The notes beneath the pieces were generated by a model. It was not told the DNA's origin, did not search any database, and saw only the letters and a list, made by a program, of their open reading frames with translations. Shown piece by piece: positions 18,027 to 26,890 of a stretch of DNA of 64,000 nucleotides. Numbering within the stretch: position 1 is the first letter of the stretch; the number at the start of each line of letters is the position of its first letter. The stretch is taken from positions 1-64,000 of the forward strand of contig NZ_JAAFYZ010000005.1 in assembly GCF_018274385.1 (NCBI RefSeq), written 5' to 3'. The translations under genes and the position numbers were made by a program. The DNA is from Catenulispora pinistramenti. GTDB lineage: Bacteria > Actinomycetota > Actinomycetes > Streptomycetales > Catenulisporaceae.

Positions 18027-18323
18027 GTAGGACACTGTCTCAAATCCGGGGCGATTCCTCACAACCACCACAGGACTCATCGCCGCCGCACCGGGTCGGC
18101 ACGGCGGCGATAGGAGTCGGCGGCGGCCGCGGGGGAAGCGCGGTCGCGGCCGGGTCTGCGACGGGCGGATCCGAAGACCACCCGGGCCGCGAACTCTGAT
18201 CGGCGGCCGTCGCCGGCGTTGTCGCATCGCTGCGTCGCGGCCGGCGAGGTCTTGTCCTTCAGACGTCGCGGCTTGTGTGCCCGAAGCCGCGGGACGTTCG
18301 CGGCCGGACTCCGGTCTGCTCGG
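18027..18323. other. Gap inside the CHAT module
   Basis: 297 bp between the small unknown gene (ends 18324) and the CHAT start. The CHAT frame remains open to 18227, but the peptide there is Arg/Pro-rich and not protein-like. It may hold a separate promoter for the CHAT gene; I cannot point to one. Confidence 0.4.
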
Positions 18324-18791
18324 CTAGACGGTCACCCAACTGGTGACCACCGCGCCGCCGCCGGGGACGCTCAGCGCGACCCGCGCCGGACCGGCCGGCA
18401 GCGAGTCCGCGCTGAACAGGCCCTGCTCGTCCACGGCCACCGTGGTGGAGCCGGCCGGGTGCTCGATCCGCAGCGTGTCCGAACACGCCGGGACCAGCTG
18501 TCCGACCAGCTTGCGGCGGTCGCCGATCTCGGTCACCTCGACCACCACCGACACACTCGGCGCCTCGAAGGTCAGCAGTCTGGTGTCGGTGCCGCGCACC
18601 GACCCGGTGCCGGCCAGCATCGAATCCTCGGCCAGTTCGGCCAGTTCGGCGTCGATCGTCCGCCAGGTGAAGGCCGCGAATCCGGCCCGCAACACCGCCG
18701 GCGGCACCGGGTCGATCTCGTCGAACATCTCGCTCAGGGCGGACAGCAGTCCGATGTCCTCCGCTGAGGCCCCGTTCGTCAACTTCGGCAT
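18324..18791 (-). CDS. Small unknown protein between sigma factor and CHAT protease
   Basis: I do not recognise a family. The 155-residue protein has an acidic helical N-terminal half (about 1-60, with MFDEIDPVPPAVLRAGFAAF and IDAELAELAED) and a C-terminal half rich in beta strands (about 65-155; TLRIEHPAGSTTVAVDEQG, then GPARVALSVPGG), perhaps an Ig-like sandwich. No signal peptide or membrane segment. Strong ribosome binding site AGGGGG before ATG 18791, very like that of the subtilisin gene. Placed 73 bp after the sigma gene. The position suggests a sigma regulator, adaptor or protease substrate; that is inference. Confidence 0.75.
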   Translation of the reverse strand: MPKLTNGASAEDIGLLSALSEMFDEIDPVPPAVLRAGFAAFTWRTIDAELAELAEDSMLAGTGSVRGTDTRLLTFEAPSVSVVVEVTEIGDRRKLVGQLVPACSDTLRIEHPAGSTTVAVDEQGLFSADSLPAGPARVALSVPGGGAVVTSWVTV

Positions 18792-18864
18792 CGTTCCCCC
18801 TGGCTCAGGTCCTTCATCGGATGCTCAGGTGCTGTGGTCCGGCCGGAGCCGGGGTTCTGGGCGG

Positions 18865-19452
18865 TCATGGTCCGGTGGTGCCCGGCACCGTGGTCAGGGC
18901 TTTCAGGGCCCGTTTGAGGTGTTCCAGGCAGCGCGAGCGGGTCGGCCCGATCGACCCGACCCGCATGCCCAGGGCCTCGGCGACGGCCGCGTAGCTCTCC
19001 AGCGGAGTCACCGCGACCACCCGCAGCAGGTTCCGGCAGCGTTCGGACAACGTCGCGAAGGCTCGCCACAGGTCGGTGCGGTCCTGCTCGGCGACCAGGG
19101 CGGTCTCCGGATCCCCGTCGTCCTCGGAGTCGCCGAAGAAGGAGGCCTTCTCCGCCGTCTCCGGGGTGTCCGGGACCTCGCGCTGCGCCTTGCGGATCAT
19201 CCGCAGCGACTCCCGGCGGGTCGTCGTGGCCAGCCACCCCGCGAGCTGCTCCGGGTTCTGGATCCGGTCCAGATTCTCCACCAGACGCAGCCAGGTGGTC
19301 TGGGTGACGTCGGCGGCGTCGGCCAGCGACAGCCGGAACCCCCGGGCCACCGACCACACCAGTCGGCTGTAGTCGGAGACGATCCGGTTCCACGCCTCGG
19401 CGTCGCCGGCGGCGGCTGCTTTCAGCAGCAGCGCGGGGGTGCGGTCCTCCAT
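18865..19452 (-). CDS. Sigma-70 family (ECF-like) sigma factor
   Basis: A 195-residue sigma factor. Region 2 is at about residues 15-90 (DYSRLVWSVARGFRLSLADA, then ADVTQTTWLRL, the core-binding helix). Region 4 is at about 125-185 (LSERCRNLLRVVAV, then YAAVAEALGMRVGSIGPTRS, a helix-turn-helix). An acidic linker (SEDDGDPETAL) joins them. Start ATG 19452 with ribosome binding site GAGAAGG. It begins 52 bp after the subtilisin stop, so the two are probably co-transcribed. There is no classical zinc anti-sigma gene; the small protein downstream may play that part. Confidence 0.9.
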   Translation of the reverse strand: MEDRTPALLLKAAAAGDAEAWNRIVSDYSRLVWSVARGFRLSLADAADVTQTTWLRLVENLDRIQNPEQLAGWLATTTRRESLRMIRKAQREVPDTPETAEKASFFGDSEDDGDPETALVAEQDRTDLWRAFATLSERCRNLLRVVAVTPLESYAAVAEALGMRVGSIGPTRSRCLEHLKRALKALTTVPGTTGP

Positions 19453-19504
19453 GTGTGCCTTCTCACTGCTCGGGGGGCGTCGGTGGGCGTCGCGGCGCGG
19501 TCGG

Positions 19505-20692
19505 TCAGCGGTCCGCTGACACCACCACCCCCAGATCCGGGATGCGGGGGCCGGCCGCGTTGAGCAGCTCACTGACGGCGTCGCGCGCCGTCATGCCCTT
19601 GGCGGCCATCAGGGCCGCGATCTTACCGGCCACGTACGGCGCGGCGAAGCTGGTGCCGCTCCACTTCGCGAAGCCGTGGAACTGCTGGTTGTTCTCCTCG
19701 CCGTGCGTCAGGAAGCTGCTGATGATCTTCTCACCCGGCGCGGCGGCGTCCACCCACCAGCCGTAGTTGGAGAAGGCCGCACGCTCCGGCTCGGTGCCGG
19801 CGGACTGTTCGGCCAGTGCCGCCACCGCGATGACGTCCTTCAGGGCCGCGGGCCAGAACGGCCGGTCCGAGGCGGCGTTCCCGGCGGCGGCGACGATCAC
19901 GGACTGCCGGGCCAGCCGGGCCACCGCGTCGGCGAGCACCGGTGAGGGCCGGTCGTCGAACGTGAAGCAGCCCAGGGACAGGTTCACCACGTCCAAGTTG
20001 CCGCCCTTGGCGGCGGCCTGGGCTTGGAGCTTGGCTATGCCGTGGAGCAGGGCCAGCTCGTCGGCGACGCCGTCGGGCTCCAGGACCCGCTCGAAGCGCA
20101 GGTAGACATTCGGCGCGTGCTGCATGAGCACGCCGGCGATGAACGTGCCGTGCCCGGACTCCGGCTCCATGTCCGACTCTTTGGCCGGGTTCAGGGCCTC
20201 GTGCTGGTCGGCGGTGCAGTCCTGGTACCAGGGGTGCTTGTCGAACCAGGGATGCTCGTCGATGCCGGTGTCCAGGACGCCGACGGTGACCTGCCGGGCT
20301 TCTCCGTCCGTGCCGACCGGGGCGGCCAAGTCGGGGGCGGGAGTCGGCTTGCCCTCCGGGCCGCCCGTGATGTCGCCGGGAGCCCCCTGCAGTACGTGGT
20401 TCGGGGTCACGCTGGTCCGCCGATGAGCCCCCGCGCCCCCGCGCAGCTGGTGCGTCAGCTCCGCCGCGTCCACCCCCGCGTCGGATCGCAGCCGCAGCAC
20501 CGTGACTCCGGGCACGCCCGAGTCCTCACGGCGGTCGACCCACCGCCGGGCGCCGTCGTGCACTGCATCCGCGTGTGCGTCGAGCACCAGCAGTTGATCC
20601 TTCTTGATCAACGCCCCAGTGGAGCCGCCGACGTGGACGACATCTTGGTGCGTCTCCAGAATCCGAGCAATCCGTGCTGCGTGGTCCGTCAT
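19505..20692 (-). CDS. Cytoplasmic S8 subtilisin-like serine protease
   Basis: A 395-residue subtilase with full catalytic set: Asp141 (VLDTGID), His181 (GHGTFIAG), oxyanion Asn272 (AAAGN) and Ser348 (GTSFAAP). There is no signal peptide and no classic propeptide; instead a distinct N-terminal domain of about 120 residues ends in TPNHVLQGAPGD. It therefore acts inside the cell. ATG 20692 follows the strong ribosome binding site AGGGAGG. First gene of the protease, sigma, small protein, CHAT series on the minus strand. Likely job: regulated proteolysis upstream of, or in parallel with, the CHAT protease (inference). Confidence 0.92.
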   Translation of the reverse strand: MTDHAARIARILETHQDVVHVGGSTGALIKKDQLLVLDAHADAVHDGARRWVDRREDSGVPGVTVLRLRSDAGVDAAELTHQLRGGAGAHRRTSVTPNHVLQGAPGDITGGPEGKPTPAPDLAAPVGTDGEARQVTVGVLDTGIDEHPWFDKHPWYQDCTADQHEALNPAKESDMEPESGHGTFIAGVLMQHAPNVYLRFERVLEPDGVADELALLHGIAKLQAQAAAKGGNLDVVNLSLGCFTFDDRPSPVLADAVARLARQSVIVAAAGNAASDRPFWPAALKDVIAVAALAEQSAGTEPERAAFSNYGWWVDAAAPGEKIISSFLTHGEENNQQFHGFAKWSGTSFAAPYVAGKIAALMAAKGMTARDAVSELLNAAGPRIPDLGVVVSADR

Positions 20693-21121
20693 CGTTCCCT
20701 CCCTGTAAACAACGTAGTCAGCACCCATGTTGCAATGCCAATGGCCGCAGGCGGAACTGGACCCCCGTCCCAGTTCCGCCTTCGGCACCCCCCCTGGCGG
20801 TAGCGTTCCCCCACAGATCCGCTACCGCCGGTCCTGCATCCCCCGGGTTTTCCCCCGTGTTCCCCAGCGTCCCCCCTGGGGTTGGAGTGGTGTGCCGTAC
20901 CCACCCCCCGGCGTCACGGCACACCACCCTTCTCACCCGGCCTGGCCGGCGGCGAGTCCCCCCTAGAGACACACACCGACTGGTCCACGCCCGCGGGCCC
21001 CCCGACCCGCTCACTTACAAGAGCAGCGTGGTGGGCCCCTGATACATGACGGCCAAAGTTTTTCTGGGAAGTTTTTCCACTGCCGCTCAGCCCTGTCACA
21101 GCCTGCGGATAGGTTCGTCTC
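20693..21121. promoter_or_regulatory. Divergent control region of the protease module and uracil-DNA glycosylase
   Basis: 429 bp without a gene. GGCGGAACTGG (20750-20760) and CCAGTTCCGCC (20770-20780) form an 11-base inverted repeat about 60 bp upstream of the subtilisin start, a good candidate operator or leader hairpin. Next to the glycosylase start is TAGGTT (21110-21115). The middle is C-rich with runs of five to seven C; nothing else recognised. Confidence 0.5.
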
Positions 21122-21799
21122 ATGCGTGAACTCATCCCCGCCTCCTGGGCGCCGGTATTGGCCGCCGAGACCGAGCAGCCGTACTTCGCCGACCTGGAGG
21201 CCTTCCTTAAGACCGAGCGTGCCGAGCACCAGGTGTTCCCGCCTGAGGACGAGGTGTTCGCCGCGTTGGAGGCGACGCCGTACCAGGACGTCAAGGTCGT
21301 GCTCATCGGGCAGGATCCGTACCACGACGACGGCCAGGCCCACGGCATGTGCTTCTCGGTCCGCCCCGGCGTGCGCATCCCGCCCTCGCTGCGGAACATG
21401 TACAAGGAGATGGACACGGACCTGGGCATCGCGCCGGTCAAGCACGGCTACCTGAAGGCCTGGGCCGACCAGGGCGTGCTGCTGCTCAACACGGTGCTCA
21501 CCGTGCGCGCGCACGAGCCGGCCTCGCACAAGGACCGCGGCTGGGAGAAGTTCACCGACGCCGTCATCAAGGACGTCTCGGCGCGCGAGAAGCCGGTGGT
21601 GTTCGTGCTCTGGGGCGCGCACGCGAAGAAGAAGGCTAAGCTGATCGACGCCACCCGGCACGCGATCGTGCAGGGCGCGCACCCCTCGCCGCTGTCCGCG
21701 AAGCTGTTCTTCGGCTCCAAGCCGTTCTCCGCGGTGAACGAGGCGCTGGCCGGGTTCGGGCAGGAGCCGATCGACTGGCGGCTGCCCGAGAACGTCTGA
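21122..21799 (+). CDS. ung: Uracil-DNA glycosylase, family 1
   Basis: Removes uracil from DNA by hydrolysing the N-glycosidic bond, the first step of base excision repair of deaminated cytosine, which matters in a GC-rich genome. The 225-residue length is normal. Motif A GQDPYHDDGQAHG (residues 63-75) contains catalytic Asp65, and motif B HPSPLSA (187-193) contains the catalytic His. Start ATG 21122 lies six bases after TAGGTT with no ribosome binding site, so the transcript may be leaderless. An eight-base tandem repeat begins nine bases after the stop. Confidence 0.97.
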   Translation: MRELIPASWAPVLAAETEQPYFADLEAFLKTERAEHQVFPPEDEVFAALEATPYQDVKVVLIGQDPYHDDGQAHGMCFSVRPGVRIPPSLRNMYKEMDTDLGIAPVKHGYLKAWADQGVLLLNTVLTVRAHEPASHKDRGWEKFTDAVIKDVSAREKPVVFVLWGAHAKKKAKLIDATRHAIVQGAHPSPLSAKLFFGSKPFSAVNEALAGFGQEPIDWRLPENV

Positions 21800-21807
21800 G
21801 AGTTCTC

Positions 21808-21831
21808 GCGGTAGTGCGGTAGTGCGGTAGT
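21808..21831. repeat. 8-bp tandem repeat after the ung stop
   Basis: Three copies of GCGGTAGT start eight bases after the TGA of the glycosylase gene. Each copy contains TAG. Confidence 0.85.
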
Positions 21832-21927
21832 GCGTTCATCGCGTTCGTACGCGGTACGTGCTATGCGGGCCGGCCCGGCGGATCTCCGCCGGGCCGACTG
21901 CTAGGCCGCGATCGATAACCTGGGGGA

Positions 21928-22602
21928 GTGGATCGACTGGAGACCCGGGAACTGGCGTACTTCCTGGCGGTGGCCGACGAGTTGCACTTCGGGCGTGCCG
22001 CGGCCCGACTGGGCATCGCGCAGCCGGCCCTGTCGAAGACGATCCAGCGCCTGGAGCGCCGCCTGGACGCCAGCCTGTTCGTACGGACCAGCCGCACGGT
22101 CACGCTCACAGCAGCCGGTCAGGTACTCGCCCGTGACGCCCGCGCGGTGCTGGCGGCACTGTCCGCCGCGACCGCGCGGACGCAGCGGACCGACGCAGGG
22201 CATCGGCGCCTGGTCCTGGCCATGAGACCCGGTGGCGACGCCGGACTGCTCCCCGCCATCCTCGCGGCCTACGACCGCGAACCGGACGTGCCGCCGATCG
22301 AAGTGGTGTTCGCCGCCGACCAGGCCCGCCTGCTGCGCGAAGGGAAAGCCGACGCGGCCCTGCTGTACCTGCCGCCCGCCGACCTGCGCGGGCTGGACAG
22401 CGAAACGTTGGCCAGCGAAACGTCGGCCAGCGAAACGTCGGTCAGCGACGCGTTGCTCAGCAACACGGATGCCCCACCACCCCACCCGCTCGTGCTCGCC
22501 TGGCCTGCACACCGCACCTCCCCGGCCGTCGCGGCCCTCACCCGGGCCGCTGTGACAGCCGTGACCGCCGTGGCCGCGCCGGACCTGGGCGCGCCCCGGT
22601 AG
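21928..22602 (+). CDS. LysR-type regulator with internal deletion
   Basis: The N-terminal 60 residues are a normal LysR helix-turn-helix (LAYFLAVADELHFGRAAARL, then AQPALSKTIQRLERRL). The effector domain starts normally (about residues 90-155) but then breaks into SETLASETSASETSVSD, encoded by 15-base repeats, and resumes with HPLVLAWPAHRTSPAVAAL, which matches the extreme C-terminal end of such regulators. At 224 residues it is about 70-80 shorter than a usual LysR protein; the middle of effector subdomain II seems missing. It may bind DNA without responding to a ligand, or be a decaying gene. TAACCT six bases before the GTG start suggests a leaderless message. Confidence 0.8.
   Translation: MDRLETRELAYFLAVADELHFGRAAARLGIAQPALSKTIQRLERRLDASLFVRTSRTVTLTAAGQVLARDARAVLAALSAATARTQRTDAGHRRLVLAMRPGGDAGLLPAILAAYDREPDVPPIEVVFAADQARLLREGKADAALLYLPPADLRGLDSETLASETSASETSVSDALLSNTDAPPPHPLVLAWPAHRTSPAVAALTRAAVTAVTAVAAPDLGAPR
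22396..22470. repeat. 15-bp in-frame repeat inside the LysR gene
   Basis: Five 15-base units (22396, 22411, 22426, 22441, 22456) of the type GCCAGCGAAACGTCG; the middle two are identical. They keep the reading frame and occupy the place where the effector-domain core is missing. Confidence 0.9.
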
Positions 22603-22677
22603 AACGGGTATCCCGTCCCACCAGGGCGCGTATCGAACCTGACGTACCACGGACCACGTGCCGCATACCACGGGCCC

Positions 22678-25600
22678 CTATATAACAGCACCCGCAGTCT
22701 CGGTCTCCCGCTCACCGTCCTCATGCCCGGCGATGAACGCCTCCCACAGCGCCGCGTACGTCCCGCCCGCGTCGACCAGCGCCGCGTGCGTGCCGTCCTC
22801 CACCACCCGGCCGCCGTCCAGCACCAGGATCCGGTCGGCGCGCGCCGCCGTGGTCAGCCGGTGCGCCACCACCAGCGTGGTGCGGGTCCGGCCGTCGGCG
22901 CCGTGGTCGGCGGAGCGGGCCAGCTCGGCGTGGGTGACCGCGGCCTCGGTGGCCAGGTCCAGGGAGGAGGTGGCCTCGTCCAGGATCAGCACGTCCGGGT
23001 CCGCCAGCTCGGCCCGGGCCAGCGCGAGCAGCTGCCGCTGCCCGGCCGACAGGTTCCGGCCGCGCTCGGCCACCCGGGAGTGGAAGCCCTCGGGCAGCGC
23101 CGCGATCATCTCCTCGGCGCCGACCGCGCGGGCCGCCGCCTCGATGTCCCGGCGCGGGGCGTCCGGCCGGGCGTAGGCGATGGCCTCGGCGACCGTCCCG
23201 TCGAACAAGTACGCCTCCTGCGGCACCACACCCAGCCGGTGCCGCCAGTCCTCCAGCTCGAACTCGCGCAGGTCGCGGCCGCCGGCGGTGACCGCGCCGC
23301 CGGTCGGGTCGTAGAAGCGGGCGACCATCTTCACGAAGGTGGACTTGCCCGCGCCGGTCTGCCCGACCAGCGCCACCGTCTGGCCGGCCGGGATCCGCAC
23401 GCTGACCCTGTCCAGCGCCGGGCGCGTCTCCTTGCCGTAGGCGAACGTGACGTCGTCGAACACGATCTCGCCGAGCGCCGCCGGCACCGGCACCGGACGG
23501 GCCGGCTCCGGCGTGGACGGCGTGGTCCGCAGCAGATCGCCGATCCGCCGCAGACCGACCGCGGCCTGCTGGTACCCGTCGAACACCTGCGAGAGCTGCT
23601 GCACCGGCGAGAACACCATGTCGATGTAGAGCAGGTACGCGATCAGCGCACCGGCGGTCAGCTCCCCGGAGTGCACCCGGGACGCGCCGTTGGCCAGCAC
23701 CAGCAGCCCGGCGACGTCGGCCAGCGCCTGCACGAACGGGAAGTACGTGGCGATGTACTTCTGCGCGCGCAGCCGCGACACGCGGAACTCGTCGGACAGC
23801 CCGGCGAAGCGCGCGGCGTTCGTCCCCTCCCGCCGGAAGGCCTGCGTCACGCGCATGCCCGCGACGTTCTCCTGCAGGTCGGCGTTGACCGCGGAAACCT
23901 TCTCCCGCGCCTCGGTGTAGGCCTTGCTGGACTTCGCGCGGAATATCGCGGTCGCGACCAGCAGCGGTGGCAGCACACTGAGCGCGATCAGCGCCATCTT
24001 CCAGTCGATGATGACCAGCGCCACCACGATCCCGACGAACGACAGCACACTGACGACCGCCTGCTGCAACCCGGTCTGCAGGAACGAGGACAACGCGTCC
24101 ACGTCGGTGGTCATGCGGGTCATGATCCGGCCCGACAGCTCGCGTTCGTAGTAGTCCAGCCCCAGCCGCTGCAACTGCGCGAACACCTTCACCCGCAGCG
24201 CGTAGAGCAGGCGCTCGCCGGTGCGGCCGGTGACCCGGGCCTGGCAGACGTTCACCACGGCGTCGATCACCACGACCACCAGCGCGGCCACCGACACCCC
24301 GACGATCGCCGACAGCGAGTGCGCCAGGATGCCCTTGTCCACGCCGCCGCGGATCAGCGCCGGCAGCGCCAGGCTGGCCGCGGCGTCCGCGGCGACCAGC
24401 AGCAGGCCCAGCAGCAGCGCGAAGCGGAACGGCCGCAGCAGCTTGGCCAGCGAGAACACCGGGTCGGCGGCCCGGGCCTCGGCCTGGTCCACGTTCGGGA
24501 CGTCGGTGGCCGGGGGCAGCGCCTCGACCTTGGCCAGCAGCTCCGGGGTCGGCGGCATCGAGGCCAGGAAGCCGCCGAAGCCACCGCCGCCACCGCCGCC
24601 ACCTCCCACGCCGCCCCGGCCGCCGCCTCCGCCGCCCATGCCGGGCATCGCCCTGGTGGCGGTGCCGTTGGCGTTGGCCAGCGGGTTGGTGTCGTCCTCG
24701 GTCTGCGGCCACAGGCTCGGGGTGATGCCGTCGATCCGGGCTTCGGCGGCTTCGGCGGGTTCGGGGGCTTCGCCGCCTCCGGAAGCGGTGGTAGTAGTTG
24801 CCGTGTTCGCGGCGAGAGCGTGGCCGTTCGTGCCCTGAGCCGGAAGCGCCTTCGCCGCTCCGGCCTTCGCCGATCCGGCGTTCGCCGCCGCCGTCAGATC
24901 CCCGGCGTCGATGCCCTCGGCGTCTTCGCCCGGCCCGGACAGCAGCAGCCGGTACAGCGGGCAGCGCTCGGTCAGCTCCTCGTGCGTGCCGATGTCCACC
25001 ACCCGGCCGCGGTCCAGCACCGCGATCCGGTCGGCCAGCGCCAGCGTGGAGCGCCGGTGCGCGATCAGCAGCGTGGTGCGCCCGGCCATCACCCGGCGCA
25101 GCGTGTCGTGGATCTCCGCCTCCACCCGGGCGTCCACCGCGGAGGTGGCGTCGTCCAGGATCAGCACCCGGGGATCGGTGATCAGCGCCCGGGCCAGGGC
25201 TATGCGCTGGCGCTGGCCGCCGGACAGGGTCAGGCCCTGCTCGCCGACCACGGTGTCGTAGCCCTTCGGCAGCTGCTCGATGAACTCGTCGGCCTCGGCC
25301 ATCCCCGCGGCCAGCCGGACCTGCTCGTCGGTGGCGTCCGGGCGCCCGTAGGCGATGTTGGCGCGGACCGAGTCGGAGAACAGGAAGCTGTCCTCCATCA
25401 CCAGGCCGATCGCCTCGCGCAGGGAGTCCATGGTCACGTCGCGCACATCCGCGCCGCCGACCCGCACCGAACCGCCCTGCACGTCGTAGAAGCGGGGGAG
25501 CAGCATCGACACCGTGGACTTGCCGGAGCCGGACGTGCCGACCAGCGCCACCGTCTCCCCGGGGTGCACCGCCAGGTCCAGGCCGCGCAGCACCGGACGG

Positions 25601-26874
25601 GAGGCGACGTAGCCGAACACGGCGCCGTCGAACTCCACGCCGGCGGCCTGCTTCGGCAGCAGCGCGGCGTCCGGCTTCTCGGTGACCTTCGGCTGGGAGT
25701 CGATGATCTCGAAGATGCGCTCCACACTGGCCCGCGCCTGCTGCCCGATGGTGACCAGCGAGGACAGCATCCGCACCGGCCCGAGCATCTGCGCCAGGTA
25801 GGTGGAGAACGCCAGGAACGTGCCCAGCGTGATCGTCCCGCGCAGCGCCAGCCAGCCGCCGAGGAACAGCACTCCGACCTGCCCCAGCGCCGGGATCGCC
25901 ATGATCGCCGGGTTGTACCGGGCCGAGAACCGCACCGCCCGCAGCCGTGAGGCGAACAGCCGCTCGCCGGCCGCCTCCAGCTTGGCGAGCTCCTGCTCCT
26001 CCTGCCCGAACCCCTTCACCACGCGCACCCCGCCGACCGCGGCGTCCACTACCCCGGCCAGCGCCGAGGCCTGCTGCTGGGCCTCCCACGTGGCCGGATA
26101 CAGCCGCTTGCGCGCGGCCACCGCCACCAGCCACAGCAACGGCCCGGTCGCCAACGCGACCAGCGTCAGCATCGGCGACAGGAACGCCATCACCGCCAGC
26201 GCGACCACGAACAGCAGGGCGTTGCCGGTCAGCATCGGCAGCATGCCCAGCAGGCCCTGCACCATCGTGACATCGGAGGTGGCCCGCGAAATCAGCTGGC
26301 CGGTGGCCAACTCGTCCTGCCGCGCGCCGTCCAGCCGCGACAACGCCCCGAAGATCCGGTTCCGCAGATCGAACTGCACGTCCAGGGACAGCTTGCCGCC
26401 GACATAACGGCGCAGCCGGGTCCCGACGAAGTTCGCCAGCGACAGGCACAGCGCCATGATCACCCACGGCGCCAGCGACGAGCGGCGGGTGATGATGACG
26501 TCGTCGATGATGTGCCGCTGGATCAGCGGCATGGCGGCGTTGGCGAGCATCGCCAGCAGCGAGCCGCCGAAGGCGATCAGAACGCTGCGGCGGTACACCC
26601 AGCTGACCGAGGCCAGCCGCCGGATCCAGGTACTGCCGGCGGTGTCGCCACCCTTGCCGGTCCGCTCGATGCCGTCGGTACCGCTGTCCCCGCCCAGGTC
26701 GCCCTGGTCGCCCCGGTTGTTCAGGTTGCTCTGGTTCTCGCCCTGGTACTTGTTCTTGCCGTTGTTCTTGTTGCTCTTGTCGTTGCTCGTGAAGCTTGAA
26801 TCGTCCGTAGTGTCACCGGATATCCCGGTCCTGCTCTCGGGCGCGCCCGCGCGCTCGGCGTTCGTCACATCCAC
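22678..26874 (-). CDS. Fused ABC exporter (two TMD-NBD halves in one chain)
   Basis: A 1398-residue ATP-driven exporter carrying both halves of a heterodimeric multidrug-type transporter. An acidic and Asn-rich N-terminal extension (1-80) precedes TMD1 (about 85-390) and NBD1 (430-680), a Gly-rich linker (about 690-810), TMD2 (830-1110) and NBD2 (1150-1390). NBD1: Walker A GTSGSGKST, signature LSGGQRQR, Walker B ending LILDDATSAVD, with Asp in place of the catalytic Glu. NBD2: GQTGAGKST, LSAGQRQ, LILDEATSSLD, canonical. So one ATP site is degenerate, as in heterodimeric exporters. MarR gene 16 bp upstream is the probable regulator. Ribosome binding site AAGGGG. Substrate unknown. Confidence 0.93.
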   Translation of the reverse strand: MDVTNAERAGAPESRTGISGDTTDDSSFTSNDKSNKNNGKNKYQGENQSNLNNRGDQGDLGGDSGTDGIERTGKGGDTAGSTWIRRLASVSWVYRRSVLIAFGGSLLAMLANAAMPLIQRHIIDDVIITRRSSLAPWVIMALCLSLANFVGTRLRRYVGGKLSLDVQFDLRNRIFGALSRLDGARQDELATGQLISRATSDVTMVQGLLGMLPMLTGNALLFVVALAVMAFLSPMLTLVALATGPLLWLVAVAARKRLYPATWEAQQQASALAGVVDAAVGGVRVVKGFGQEEQELAKLEAAGERLFASRLRAVRFSARYNPAIMAIPALGQVGVLFLGGWLALRGTITLGTFLAFSTYLAQMLGPVRMLSSLVTIGQQARASVERIFEIIDSQPKVTEKPDAALLPKQAAGVEFDGAVFGYVASRPVLRGLDLAVHPGETVALVGTSGSGKSTVSMLLPRFYDVQGGSVRVGGADVRDVTMDSLREAIGLVMEDSFLFSDSVRANIAYGRPDATDEQVRLAAGMAEADEFIEQLPKGYDTVVGEQGLTLSGGQRQRIALARALITDPRVLILDDATSAVDARVEAEIHDTLRRVMAGRTTLLIAHRRSTLALADRIAVLDRGRVVDIGTHEELTERCPLYRLLLSGPGEDAEGIDAGDLTAAANAGSAKAGAAKALPAQGTNGHALAANTATTTTASGGGEAPEPAEAAEARIDGITPSLWPQTEDDTNPLANANGTATRAMPGMGGGGGGRGGVGGGGGGGGGFGGFLASMPPTPELLAKVEALPPATDVPNVDQAEARAADPVFSLAKLLRPFRFALLLGLLLVAADAAASLALPALIRGGVDKGILAHSLSAIVGVSVAALVVVVIDAVVNVCQARVTGRTGERLLYALRVKVFAQLQRLGLDYYERELSGRIMTRMTTDVDALSSFLQTGLQQAVVSVLSFVGIVVALVIIDWKMALIALSVLPPLLVATAIFRAKSSKAYTEAREKVSAVNADLQENVAGMRVTQAFRREGTNAARFAGLSDEFRVSRLRAQKYIATYFPFVQALADVAGLLVLANGASRVHSGELTAGALIAYLLYIDMVFSPVQQLSQVFDGYQQAAVGLRRIGDLLRTTPSTPEPARPVPVPAALGEIVFDDVTFAYGKETRPALDRVSVRIPAGQTVALVGQTGAGKSTFVKMVARFYDPTGGAVTAGGRDLREFELEDWRHRLGVVPQEAYLFDGTVAEAIAYARPDAPRRDIEAAARAVGAEEMIAALPEGFHSRVAERGRNLSAGQRQLLALARAELADPDVLILDEATSSLDLATEAAVTHAELARSADHGADGRTRTTLVVAHRLTTAARADRILVLDGGRVVEDGTHAALVDAGGTYAALWEAFIAGHEDGERETETAGAVI

Positions 26875-26890
26875 CCCTTGTCGTCGTTCG

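Noticed and set aside
18027-18227. N-terminal extension of the CHAT protein
   Set aside because: Arg-rich nonsense without ribosome binding site; the sensible protein starts near MPSSADRL.
15375-20692. Type III-E CRISPR (Craspase) locus
   Set aside because: TPR-CHAT and sigma are present but there is no gRAMP effector, Cas gene or repeat array in the window.
22723-25950. 1075-codon plus-strand frame opposite the ABC exporter
   Set aside because: Composition is Gln/Arg/His-rich with no domain; expected when a GC-rich gene is read backwards.
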